This document shows, in pieces, positions 43,262 through 51,339 of a DNA stretch of 64,000 nucleotides. Made by a program: the position numbers and the translations under genes. Below the pieces are notes generated by a model. The model saw only the letters and a list, made by a program, of their open reading frames with translations. It was not told where the DNA came from and did no database searches. Origin of the DNA: an uncultured Anaerolineae bacterium (GTDB taxonomy: Bacteria > Chloroflexota > Anaerolineae > Anaerolineales > Villigracilaceae). The stretch is taken from positions 167,605 through 231,604 of the forward strand of contig CAIQVH010000019.1 in assembly GCA_903875215.1 (NCBI GenBank). Direction: 5' to 3'. Numbering within the stretch: position 1 is the first letter of the stretch; each line of letters opens with the position of its first letter.

Positions 43262-45369
43262 AATCTGAATTCTCCCGGCAGCCCGCTCGCACTATCCGGC
43301 GCGATCCAGACCTGGAATTGGCCCGGCTCCACTCCGCGGGTGCCATCGGCGCGGGTGAATGCCAGCTGTTCTTCGTTTATTTTGAATCGCACCCGGCGGG
43401 TTTCACCGGGATCCAGCGTGACATACTGATAATCCTTCAGCTCGCGCACCGGGCGCGTCAGCGAACCAACCAGGTCGCGGATGTACAACTGGGCCAGTTC
43501 GCGGCCCGGGCGCGTGCCCGTGTTGGTCAGGTCGGCGCTGATTTCGAGCTGGCCGCGCAGGGTTTCAGCGCTCAAGCGCAAATGATCATAGCGGAAGCGG
43601 GTATACGTCAGCCCGTAGCCAAAGGGAAACAGCGGCGCTGTCGGCAGGTCAACATAACGGGTGCGGAATTCTCCATCCACGCTGAGCGGCCGCCCGGAAT
43701 TTTTCTGGTTGTAATAGACTGGCACCTGCCCCGTGGCGCGTGGAAAAGTGATCGGCAGGCGGCCGGAAGGCGCCTCCAGCCCGAACAGGATCTCACCGAG
43801 CGCAGCGGCACCTTCAATGCCGGGGTGCCAGGCATACAGCACCGCATCGGCCTGGGCCACCTGGCGGGGAATGGCGAGCGGGCGGCCGGCAAAAACCACC
43901 AGCACCAACGGCTTACCCAGCGCAGCCATGGCCGCCACCAATTCGGCCTGCCCGGGCGGCAGGCCCAGGTCGCTGACGTTGGCATTTTCACCCGAGCGCA
44001 GCGGATGCTCGCCCAATACCAGCACCACCGCATCGGCATACTGGGCAAACGAGAGCGCCAGGTCGGGCGATTCGGCGAAGCGCAGCCGCACATCCGGCGG
44101 CGCGACCTGCCGCAGGGCCTCGTCGAGCGGCGTGACATCCTCCGGGCGGCCATCCGCCGTCCAGGTGCCATACAGTTCCGCGCCGGCGTGGACAAAATTC
44201 CCGGCGATGAGGACGGTACCGAATCCGCTCAACGGCAGCAGGTCCGAGTCGTTCTTGAGCAGCACCATGCTTTCGCGGGCAAATTTTCGGGCCAGCTGGC
44301 GCGATTCTGGCGTCAGCTGTTCGCGCGCCGCCCGGGTGATATCGGTAAACGGCCGCTCAAACAACCCGGCCCGCAGCTTGATGCGCAGGATGCGGCGCAC
44401 CGCTTCGTCAATCTCCTCCAGCGAGATTTTCCCGTCTCGCAAGCTGCCAGCCAGGGTTTTGAGATACACCCCGCTGACCATGTCCATCTCGACCCCGGCA
44501 CGCAGGGCCAGTAGTGAGGCGTGCGCCTCATCCTCGGCAATGCCATGATTGACCAATTCCTTGACTGAATCCCAATCTGAGACGACAAACCCATCAAAGC
44601 CATACTCGCCCCGCAGCACATCCGTCAGCAAATGGCGGTTGGCCGTCGCCGGGATACCGTTCAGGTCAATGAAAGCCGCCATCAGCGTGCCCACGCCAGC
44701 CTGCACCGCGGCCTGGTAGGGCGGCAGATACACATCGCGCAGCGTCGGCTCAGAGATTTCGCCCTGATCGTAATCACGCCCGCCTTCCGAAGCGCCATAG
44801 CCGACAAAATGCTTGGCGCAGGCAACGAGTTTATCCTGCGCCGACAACTCCTCACCCTGGAACCCGCGCACCAGCGCCGCAGCCATTTGCGCGCCCAGGA
44901 AGGGGTCTTCGCCGCTGCCTTCGGCCACCCGGCCCCAGCGTGGATCGCGCGCGATGTCAATCATCGGCGCAAAAGTCCATTTGATCCCATCTGCGCTGGC
45001 CTCGCGCGCCGCAACTGCCGCCGCCTGCCCGGCCAATTCCGGGTTGAACGCCGCCGCCTGTCCGAGCGGAATGGGAAACACCGTCCGATAGCCGTGGATC
45101 ACATCGCGGCCAAAAATCAGCGGAATTTTGAGCCGCGCTTCGAGCGCCAGCTGCTGCAGGTGATTGCAGCCCTCGGCATTTCCCGAACCGGAATAGCCCT
45201 GCCCGCTCAACGCCCCGGAAGCATTAATCACCGACCCGGCCAGCCCCTGGCGCAGCAGACCGGCATTCAAAGATTTGCGGGGAAAATACTGGTTCAACTG
45301 GCCAATCTTTTCATCCACGGTCATTTGTCCAAGCAAGTGGTTGATCCGGGCTTCATTTTCCTGATTCAT
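43258..45369 (-). CDS. Glycoside hydrolase family 3 beta-glucosidase-like enzyme
   Basis: A 703-residue enzyme without a signal peptide, so probably cytoplasmic. The GH3 N-terminal barrel contains MTVDEKIGQLNQYF, FTFAPMIDIARDPRWGRVAEG-type sequence (here KWTFAPMIDIARDPRWGRVA), CAKHFVGYGASEGGRDY and the nucleophile aspartate in GFDGFVVSDWDS near residue 260. The C-terminal domains include SGRLPITFPRATGQVPVYYN and a fibronectin III-like end (NTGTRPGRELAQLYIRDLVG). The start ATG before NQENEARINHLL has an upstream GAGGT; earlier codons overlap the divergent comM promoter region. It is coupled to the GT4 gene. Confidence 0.92.
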   Translation of the reverse strand: MNQENEARINHLLGQMTVDEKIGQLNQYFPRKSLNAGLLRQGLAGSVINASGALSGQGYSGSGNAEGCNHLQQLALEARLKIPLIFGRDVIHGYRTVFPIPLGQAAAFNPELAGQAAAVAAREASADGIKWTFAPMIDIARDPRWGRVAEGSGEDPFLGAQMAAALVRGFQGEELSAQDKLVACAKHFVGYGASEGGRDYDQGEISEPTLRDVYLPPYQAAVQAGVGTLMAAFIDLNGIPATANRHLLTDVLRGEYGFDGFVVSDWDSVKELVNHGIAEDEAHASLLALRAGVEMDMVSGVYLKTLAGSLRDGKISLEEIDEAVRRILRIKLRAGLFERPFTDITRAAREQLTPESRQLARKFARESMVLLKNDSDLLPLSGFGTVLIAGNFVHAGAELYGTWTADGRPEDVTPLDEALRQVAPPDVRLRFAESPDLALSFAQYADAVVLVLGEHPLRSGENANVSDLGLPPGQAELVAAMAALGKPLVLVVFAGRPLAIPRQVAQADAVLYAWHPGIEGAAALGEILFGLEAPSGRLPITFPRATGQVPVYYNQKNSGRPLSVDGEFRTRYVDLPTAPLFPFGYGLTYTRFRYDHLRLSAETLRGQLEISADLTNTGTRPGRELAQLYIRDLVGSLTRPVRELKDYQYVTLDPGETRRVRFKINEEQLAFTRADGTRGVEPGQFQVWIAPDSASGLPGEFRL

Positions 45370-45454
45370 GCGGCAACCTCTATCCTGCGGGCATATCAAT
45401 AACAGGGTGATTTTTACCACAGCTTTTGCCTGGCATGGCAATTTCACCACACAA

Positions 45455-45483
45455 TTGACAATTTTTTCCACCTCTTCTACACT
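45455..45483 (+). promoter_or_regulatory. Leaderless promoter of comM
   Basis: TTGACA, exactly 17 bases, TACACT, six bases, ATG. This is a consensus promoter that places the transcription start on the start codon. Confidence 0.8.
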
Positions 45484-45489
45484 ACCAAC

Positions 45490-47019
45490 ATGCTCTCACG
45501 CATCTTTTCCTGCGCTGTCCTCGGCCTGGACGGGGTCATCGTCGAAGTTGAAGTGGATTACACCAACGGCCAGCCCGGCGTCACCATCGTCGGCCTGCCC
45601 GATGCCGCCGTGCAGGAAAGCCGCGAGCGCGTGCAGACCGCCATCAAGAACGCCGGGCTGCACTTTCCACGCCACCGCATCGTCGTCAACCTGGCCCCGG
45701 CCACCGTCCGCAAAGAAGGCCCGGCCTACGACCTGCCCATCGCCCTCGGCGTGATCGGCCTGGGCGGCCAGCTGCCCGAACAAATCTTGCAGGAAACCCT
45801 GGTCGTCGGCGAACTCTCGCTCGACGGCCTGGTACGCCACGCGCGCGGCGTTCTGCCAATGGCCGCCGCGGCCCGCGCCCAGGGCTATAAGCGGATGATC
45901 GTCCCCGAAGAAGACGCCGCTGAAGCCGCCCTGATGCCCGACCTGGAAATCATCCCCGTTAAAAACCTGGCCGACCTGTACCTGCACCTGACAGGCCGCC
46001 GTTTCATTGAGCCCTTCCAACCCTCCACAGAAGCCCCCGCGCCGCTCTTCACCCCCACCGACTTCGCCGAAGTCAAAGGACAGGAACACGTCAAACGCGC
46101 GTTGGAAGTGGCCGCCGCGGGTGGACATAATGTCATGATGGTGGGCAGCCCCGGCGCAGGGAAAACCCTGCTGGCGCGCGCCCTGCCCGGCATTTTGCCC
46201 GAAATGAACATCGAAGAAGCCCTGGAAGTCACCAAAATCTACTCGGTGGCAGATGCGCTTCCGCCCGGCACCCCGCTCATTCGCCAGCGGCCCTTTCGGT
46301 CGCCGCACCACACAATCAGCCACGCCGGGCTGGTCGGCGGCGGGAACATTCCCCACCCCGGAGAAATCTCCCTGGCGCATCGCGGCATCCTGTTCCTGGA
46401 TGAATTGCCCGAATTCAACAGCCGCGCCATCGAAGTCATGCGCCAGCCGATGGAAGATAAAGTCGTCACCATCAGCCGCGCCCAGGGCTCGCTGACTTTC
46501 TCGGCCAATTTTCAGCTGATTGCCGCCATGAACCCCTGTCCTTGCGGCTACTTCGGCGACCAGCAAAAACCCTGCACCTGCGCCCCATCGACCGTCACCA
46601 AATACCAGAAACGCATCTCCGGCCCCATGCTCGATCGCATCGACATCCATATTGATGTGCCGCGGGTCAATTATGACAAATTGAGCAGCGACCGGCTCGG
46701 CGAACCGTCGTCCGCCATTCGCGAACGAGTGCAAAAAGCGCGGCAAAAGCAATTGGAGCGGTTTTCGCAGATCAAAAACGCGCAAATCGTCTGCAACGCC
46801 GATATGCGCGTGGCTGAAGTGCGCCAGTTCTGCAAATTGGATGATTCAGGGGACAATCTTATCCGCGCAGCCATGAGCCAGCTCAATCTTTCAGCGCGCG
46901 CCTATCACCGTATACTGAAACTGGCGCGGACCATTGCCGATTTGGCGGGGAGTGAACAAATCCAGGTGGCGCACCTGGCCGAGGCGCTACAATACCGGCC
47001 AAAGGGAACGAATTTTTAG
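45490..47019 (+). CDS. comM: ComM/YifB-family AAA+ helicase-like protein
   Basis: A 509-residue Mg-chelatase-like AAA+ protein; ComM promotes branch migration in natural transformation. The N-terminal Lon-like domain (VEVEVDYTNGQPGVTIVGLP, LAPATVRKEGPAYDLPIALG) is complete. The AAA+ core has MMVGSPGAGKTLLARALPGI, the characteristic FRSPHHTISHAGLVGGG, and GILFLDELPEFNSRAIEVMR. The C-terminus has MNPCPCGYFGDQQKPCTCAP (zinc-like cysteines) and ISGPMLDRIDIHIDVP. It fits with comEC earlier in the window and suggests natural competence. No SD; the promoter makes it leaderless. Confidence 0.95.
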   Translation: MLSRIFSCAVLGLDGVIVEVEVDYTNGQPGVTIVGLPDAAVQESRERVQTAIKNAGLHFPRHRIVVNLAPATVRKEGPAYDLPIALGVIGLGGQLPEQILQETLVVGELSLDGLVRHARGVLPMAAAARAQGYKRMIVPEEDAAEAALMPDLEIIPVKNLADLYLHLTGRRFIEPFQPSTEAPAPLFTPTDFAEVKGQEHVKRALEVAAAGGHNVMMVGSPGAGKTLLARALPGILPEMNIEEALEVTKIYSVADALPPGTPLIRQRPFRSPHHTISHAGLVGGGNIPHPGEISLAHRGILFLDELPEFNSRAIEVMRQPMEDKVVTISRAQGSLTFSANFQLIAAMNPCPCGYFGDQQKPCTCAPSTVTKYQKRISGPMLDRIDIHIDVPRVNYDKLSSDRLGEPSSAIRERVQKARQKQLERFSQIKNAQIVCNADMRVAEVRQFCKLDDSGDNLIRAAMSQLNLSARAYHRILKLARTIADLAGSEQIQVAHLAEALQYRPKGTNF

Positions 47020-47076
47020 TGCGAAAGCTCCACAGTTTGGGCGGGAAAGTCCCGTGATTTAGGCGGGATTGCGGGT

Positions 47077-47184
47077 ATCCCTGATCCTTGCGGATATTAC
47101 AGCGATAACGAAAAGCGCTGCACCTGTTTTCTCCCAACCATTACCAAGTTTCAGAAATGTATCTCCGGTCAGCGGCTTGGGTGA
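47077..47184 (+). pseudogene. Degraded fragment of a second comM-like gene
   Basis: In this frame the sequence reads IPDPCGYYSDNEKRCTCFLP and TITKFQKCISGQRLG, closely parallel to the ComM segment NPCPCGYFGDQQKPCTCAPS, TVTKYQKRISGPMLD a few hundred bases upstream. About 35 codons are recognisable and the frame ends in a stop. It is too diverged for a recent tandem duplication, so it is a relic of an older duplicate or of a transferred gene. The 47020-47380 stretch otherwise has no gene. Confidence 0.7.
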
Positions 47185-47207
47185 ATTCTTTCAGGTACGG
47201 GTTTTAG

Positions 47208-47233
47208 AAACGCGGTTGATTAGCCGCGTTTTG
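47208..47233 (+). terminator. Terminator downstream of the comM relic
   Basis: AAACGCGG, loop TTGATTAG, CCGCGTTTT. A simple stem with a short T-run. Confidence 0.65.
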
Positions 47234-47486
47234 TATTTAAATCTGATTTTGTTCGACTATTGTTTTTTGCAGTGAAGCGGGTTCGAACCCTGCCAGGGTC
47301 GCAGAGTGTAATTTGGGTAAGACAAAGTTTTTGAAAAGCTTGTTGCTTCTCAGAAGCTTTGTCTGTTGTGAAAATTTCAAGTGGGCGGTAGTAAGCAGGC
47401 GGTTTTTATTTTCGCTAATTTCGAGATTTCGTTCAGTTATAGAGACGGCTCCACTAAGTTTTCACTCTTGACCAGTTCCATAGGGC

Positions 47487-47515
47487 CTGTTATTATTGGT
47501 ATACACCATTACATA
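47487..47515 (+). promoter_or_regulatory. Promoter and HutC-type operator of the gntR gene
   Basis: A weak -35 (CTGTTA), 17 bases and TACATA, 9 bases before the ATG. In the spacer lies TGGTATACACCA (47497-47508), which fits the HutC-subfamily operator GTnTAnAC and the TGGT-N4-ACCA layout of amino-sugar repressors such as DasR and NagR. The regulator encoded next probably controls itself here. Confidence 0.6.
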
Positions 47516-47524
47516 CAGGTGCTC

Positions 47525-48253
47525 ATGGACACGCTCAGCAAAAACACGCCCGTTCCGCTCTACCTGCAAGTAAAAAATGTTATCGAGACCGAAATCAGGG
47601 ATGGAAAGTTTGGCCAGGATGGCCGCCTGCCCTCCGAACGCGAATTGTGCGAGCGTTTTGGCGTCAGCCGGATGACGGCGCGCCAGGCGCTCAAAGAATT
47701 GGAGCGCGATGGGCTGGTTTTTTCACGGGTGGGTAAAGGTACGTTTGTCAACGAGCCAAAAATTGAGCAGCAACTGCGCAACCTGACCGGTTTCAGCCAG
47801 GATATTAGCACGCGTGGCGCGCGGCCTTCCAGCATCGTGCTTTCGGCGCAGATTGTCCCGGCCAGCGCGCACATCGCCACCGTGCTCAAACTTGTGCAGG
47901 GCGCGGAAGTAGTTGAACTCTCCCGCCTGCGCCTGTCCAACGACCTGCCGCTCTGTATCGAAATTGCCCACATTCCCCACTTTCTTTGCCCCAACATCCT
48001 GAAAAATGATTTTGCCCGCGAGTCGCTCTACAACGTTTTCCAGCGCGATTACGGCCACCGTTTGGCCCGCGCCGAGCAAATTATGGAAGCCAGCCTGGCC
48101 TCCGCTCGCGAGTTGGAAGTGCTGCAAATGACCGCGCCCGCCTCGGTTTTGCGCATCGAGCGCCTGACCTATAACCAAAACGACATCCTGCTTGAATATG
48201 TCGTTTCGGCCTATCGCGGTGATCGGTACAAGTTCCAGTTGACGCTTCAGTAG
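47525..48253 (+). CDS. GntR/HutC-family transcriptional regulator with UTRA domain
   Basis: A 242-residue repressor. The N-terminal winged helix (residues about 8-75) reads VPLYLQVKNVIETEIRDGKF, LPSERELCERFGVSRMTARQ, ALKELERDGLVFSRVGKGTF. The rest is a UTRA ligand-binding domain (VVELSRLRLSNDLPLCIEIA, VLRIERLTYNQNDILLEYVV). UTRA regulators sense small molecules, in several cases phosphorylated amino sugars such as GlcNAc-6-phosphate. Its place at the head of a peptidoglycan-salvage cluster fits that role. The ATG next to AGGTG is chosen; the frame is open 48 codons further upstream but covers the operator. Confidence 0.92.
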   Translation: MDTLSKNTPVPLYLQVKNVIETEIRDGKFGQDGRLPSERELCERFGVSRMTARQALKELERDGLVFSRVGKGTFVNEPKIEQQLRNLTGFSQDISTRGARPSSIVLSAQIVPASAHIATVLKLVQGAEVVELSRLRLSNDLPLCIEIAHIPHFLCPNILKNDFARESLYNVFQRDYGHRLARAEQIMEASLASARELEVLQMTAPASVLRIERLTYNQNDILLEYVVSAYRGDRYKFQLTLQ

Positions 48254-48273
48254 CGCAAGTTGCCAACTTGCGC
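48253..48273. repeat. Palindrome over the gntR stop
   Basis: GCGCAAGTTGCCAACTTGCGC. It begins at the last base of the gntR stop codon and lies immediately before namZ. Confidence 0.75.
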
Positions 48274-48284
48274 CACGAGTGCTT

Positions 48285-49421
48285 ATGACAGTACACACCG
48301 GTCTTCAACAGTGGATTGACTCTCCCGCTCCCTCGCTGCGGACTCTGCGGCTGGGGCTGGTTTCGCACCCCGCGGCGGTTCTCCCGAACCTGACCGGGGC
48401 GGTGGATGCGCTGCGAGGGGCCGGGTTCCAGTTGATGGCGCTGTTCGGCCCCGAACACGGATTCGGCGGCGCGGCGCTGGATGGCGCGAAAGTCGGTGAC
48501 ACCACCGACCCGCGCACCGGCCTGCCCGTTTTCAGCCTGTACGGCCAGCACTACGAACCGACCGATGACATGCTCGCCCACATTGATGCTTTTGTTTTTG
48601 ACATGCAGGATGTGGGCGTGCGTTTTTATACCTACCTGAGCACGCTCTTTTACATCCTGAAAGCCGCCGGGAAGGCCGGAAAACCCGTCTACCTGCTCGA
48701 CCGGCCCAACCCGCTTGGCGGAAAGATCGTCGAAGGCGGCGAAATCGAGCCGGGGTTCGAGTCGTTTGTCGGGATTGTCAACATCCCGATTCGGCACGGG
48801 ATGACGCTCGGAGAGATGGCAAACTATCTCAACGCGGAACACGCCCTCGGGGCCGAACTGCACATCGTCACGATGACAAACTGGCAGCGTGGGATGTGGT
48901 TCGACCAAACCGGCCTGCCCTGGGTGCCGACTTCCCCGGCCATGCCCAACCTGACGACGGCCACGCTCTACCCCGGCATGTGCCTGTTGGAAGGAACCAA
49001 TTTCTCGCTCGGGCGCGGAACATCCCTGCCCTTTGAACTGTGCGGCGCGCCCTGGCTCGATGGCTACGCTCTGGCCGATGCGCTGAATGCGCTCAACCTG
49101 CCGGGGGTGCGCTTCCGCCCAACAGTGTTCACTCCTTCGGCATCGAACCACGCCGGGAGTGAATGCCGGGGCGTGCAGGTGCACGTGCTCGACCGAGAGA
49201 TTTTCCGCCCGGTGGAGATGGCGCTGCATCTCATCGCCATCGCGCGCGGGATGTCGGGAGAAAATTTCAGCTGGAACCGGCATTTCGAGCTGCTGACCGG
49301 CGGCAGGGCGGTACGGTCCGCTTTTGAAGCTGGTGAAGGCCCGGGCGAGGTGATTTCCCGGTGGGCAGAGGCAAGCTCCAGGTTTGGAAATTTAAGAGAA
49401 AAATATTTGTTGTATGCGTAG
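48285..49421 (+). CDS. namZ: NamZ-like exo-beta-N-acetylmuramidase (DUF1343)
   Basis: Removes terminal MurNAc from peptidoglycan fragments. The 378-residue protein shows the DUF1343 pattern: GLVSHPAAVLPNLTGAVDAL, LFGPEHGFGGAALDGAKVGD, TGLPVFSLYGQHYEPT, DMQDVGVRFYTYLSTLFYIL, LLDRPNPLGGKIVEGG, EGTNFSLGRGTSLPFE and GVQVHVLD. Unlike secreted Bacillus and Tannerella NamZ proteins, no signal peptide precedes the domain, so action inside the cell is likely unless an unrecognised export route exists. An in-frame GTG two codons earlier is possible. No clear SD. Its stop lies in a 26-bp palindrome. Confidence 0.92.
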   Translation: MTVHTGLQQWIDSPAPSLRTLRLGLVSHPAAVLPNLTGAVDALRGAGFQLMALFGPEHGFGGAALDGAKVGDTTDPRTGLPVFSLYGQHYEPTDDMLAHIDAFVFDMQDVGVRFYTYLSTLFYILKAAGKAGKPVYLLDRPNPLGGKIVEGGEIEPGFESFVGIVNIPIRHGMTLGEMANYLNAEHALGAELHIVTMTNWQRGMWFDQTGLPWVPTSPAMPNLTTATLYPGMCLLEGTNFSLGRGTSLPFELCGAPWLDGYALADALNALNLPGVRFRPTVFTPSASNHAGSECRGVQVHVLDREIFRPVEMALHLIAIARGMSGENFSWNRHFELLTGGRAVRSAFEAGEGPGEVISRWAEASSRFGNLREKYLLYA

Positions 49422-49443
49422 TGCGAAATTAATTTCGCACTAC
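49418..49443. repeat. 26-bp perfect palindrome over the namZ stop
   Basis: GTAGTGCGAAATT followed immediately by its complement AATTTCGCACTAC. The TAG stop of namZ lies in its left arm. Confidence 0.85.
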
Positions 49444-49455
49444 AACGAGGTGAGC

Positions 49456-50487
49456 ATGCTCCAGAAAATCGCGTCAAATTATGTGGTCAAGACCATCGTA
49501 CGGCGTCTGTTCACCGTTTTGATTGTGGTGACGCTGACGTTTTTCATCATCCGCGCGCTGCCGGGCAACCCGATTGATGTGTTTGTCTACCGCCTGATGG
49601 ACGGCGGCATGTCAGAAGAAGAAGCGCGCCAGCGCGCCACGGTGCTGTTTCGCATTGACCTGAACGCGCCGCTGGGTGTGCAGTATGTGGAATACATGGG
49701 CAACCTGCTCAAGGGCGACCTGGGCGACTCGTATGTGGTGGCTCAGGGCGAGCCGGTGATGAAGCTGGTGATGGCCAACATGCCCTGGACGTTGTTTAGC
49801 GTGGGCACGGCGCTGATTTTGAGTTTCATCATTGGCATGTTCCTGGGGATGCTGGCCGCGTACCGGCGCAATACCTGGATTGACCACCTGATTACCAACC
49901 TGGGCGCGGCGATTGATTCCATCCCAAACACGCTGACGGCGATTATCCTGATTTTGCTGGTGGGCGTCATCTGGAAGCTGGTGCCGGTGGCGCAGATGCG
50001 CGGGGCGTTTTCGCCGGGGATGAAGCCGGGTTTCACGCTGGAATTTATCTGGGATGTGCTCAAGCATTGGGCCTGGCCCGGCTCGATTTACGTGCTGACG
50101 GCGGTCGGCGGCTGGATGCTGGCGATGCGCTCCAGCACCTTGAGCGCGCTCGGCGACGATTACGTGACCGTGGCGCGGGCGCGCGGCCTGCCAGATATGC
50201 GCATTTTGACCGCCTACGTGGGCCGCAACGCCAGCCTGCCGCTGGTGACCAGCCTGGCGATTTCGCTCGGGTTCGTGGTGGGCGGCTCGGTGCTGATTGA
50301 GGGCATTTTCCAGTATCGCGGGGTGGGCATTTTGCTGGGCAAGGCCATCGGCAGCCGTGATTACCCGGTGATGCAAGGCATTTTGCTGGTGACGACCATC
50401 ACGGTCATTATTTCCACTGCGCTGGCGGATGTGCTCTACGGCTGGCTTGACCCGCGTGTGCGGGTGAGCGGGAACCAGGAGGATTGA
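49456..50487 (+). CDS. Oligopeptide/sugar-type ABC transporter permease (DppB/OppB-like)
   Basis: A 343-residue membrane subunit of a peptide/opine/nickel-type importer. It has the usual N-terminal RRLFTVLIVVTLTFFIIRAL and PGNPIDVFV, six helices, and the cytoplasmic EAA loop SSTLSALGDDYVTVARARGL that contacts the ATPase. Ends DVLYGWLDPRVRVSG, typical of OppB/DppB. It starts after GAGGTGAG; an earlier in-frame ATG belongs to the palindrome. The second permease begins one base after its stop. Context suggests uptake of muropeptides or amino-sugar disaccharides. Confidence 0.93.
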   Translation: MLQKIASNYVVKTIVRRLFTVLIVVTLTFFIIRALPGNPIDVFVYRLMDGGMSEEEARQRATVLFRIDLNAPLGVQYVEYMGNLLKGDLGDSYVVAQGEPVMKLVMANMPWTLFSVGTALILSFIIGMFLGMLAAYRRNTWIDHLITNLGAAIDSIPNTLTAIILILLVGVIWKLVPVAQMRGAFSPGMKPGFTLEFIWDVLKHWAWPGSIYVLTAVGGWMLAMRSSTLSALGDDYVTVARARGLPDMRILTAYVGRNASLPLVTSLAISLGFVVGGSVLIEGIFQYRGVGILLGKAIGSRDYPVMQGILLVTTITVIISTALADVLYGWLDPRVRVSGNQED

Positions 50488-50488
50488 C

Positions 50489-51331
50489 ATGCGCGACACC
50501 CTTTCGAACATGACGCGGAACAAAGCCGGGCTGCTGGGGCTGATTCTCATCGTCGCCCTGACTCTGACCACCTTTGTCGGGCCGTTTTTTGTCGCCCCGG
50601 AAGTTTCCTCGCACACCGACCGCATCAACAAGCCGCCCTCAGCCGATAACCCGCTCGGGACAGATTTCATGGGCCGCCAGAACTGGATTATGTTTGTCCA
50701 CGGCGGGCGCGAGGTGCTGACGGTGGCTTTCCTGGCCGGGATTTTTACGACCATCATCGCGGTGGTGGTCGGAGCGGTGAGCGCCTTCTTTGGCGGCAGT
50801 GTGGACAGCTTCATGATGACGGTCACCGACATCTGGCTGACGCTGCCGCGCTTCCTGCTGCTGGTGGTCATCGCCACGGTGGTACAGCTCAAGGAAGTCA
50901 CGACGCTGGCCTTTTTCCTGGCAATCATCGGCTGGCCGGGGCTGGCGCGCCAGGTGCGGGCGCAGTTCCTGTCGCTCAAGCGACGGGATTACATTGAAGC
51001 CGCCCGCTTGCTCGACTTGGGCGCGCCGCACATCATTTTCCGCGAGATGCTGCCGGGGATGATGAGTTACATCGTCATTGCGATGATTAATGCCATGGCG
51101 GGCGCGATTTACTCCCAGACTGGCCTGGTGTTCCTCGGCCTGGTGCCGTTTGGCAACAACTGGGGCGTGATGTTCAGCCTGGCCTATGCCAAAAATGCCA
51201 TCTACAACCCCAACGCCATGTTCAGCCTGCTCGTGCCGATGGGCGGCATCATCCTGTTCCAGTTGGGGCTGGTGCTGTTCTCGCGCATGTTGGAAGAAAT
51301 TTTCAATCCGCGTTTGCGGCAGGGTGTTTAG
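50489..51331 (+). CDS. Oligopeptide/sugar-type ABC transporter permease (DppC/OppC-like)
   Basis: A 280-residue partner permease. N-terminal helix KAGLLGLILIVALTLTTFVG, the conserved DNPLGTDFMGRQNWIMFVHG region, and the EAA-like loop RRDYIEAARLLDLGAPHIIF. Five to six helices are visible. The LGTD-G-R motif is standard for DppC/OppC. It has AGGAGG before its ATG and is followed after 8 bases by the first ATPase gene. Confidence 0.93.
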   Translation: MRDTLSNMTRNKAGLLGLILIVALTLTTFVGPFFVAPEVSSHTDRINKPPSADNPLGTDFMGRQNWIMFVHGGREVLTVAFLAGIFTTIIAVVVGAVSAFFGGSVDSFMMTVTDIWLTLPRFLLLVVIATVVQLKEVTTLAFFLAIIGWPGLARQVRAQFLSLKRRDYIEAARLLDLGAPHIIFREMLPGMMSYIVIAMINAMAGAIYSQTGLVFLGLVPFGNNWGVMFSLAYAKNAIYNPNAMFSLLVPMGGIILFQLGLVLFSRMLEEIFNPRLRQGV

Positions 51332-51339
51332 GAGCCGAT

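Noticed and set aside
43258..45369. Calling the GH3 enzyme a second NagZ
   Set aside because: It has the two-domain plus fibronectin III-like architecture and SDW nucleophile motif of beta-glucosidases, and lacks the KHFPGHGDT signature.
47270..47300. tRNA gene suggested by a T-arm-like GCGGGTTCGAACCCTGC
   Set aside because: No acceptor, D-arm or anticodon stem can be placed upstream; at most a 3' fragment.
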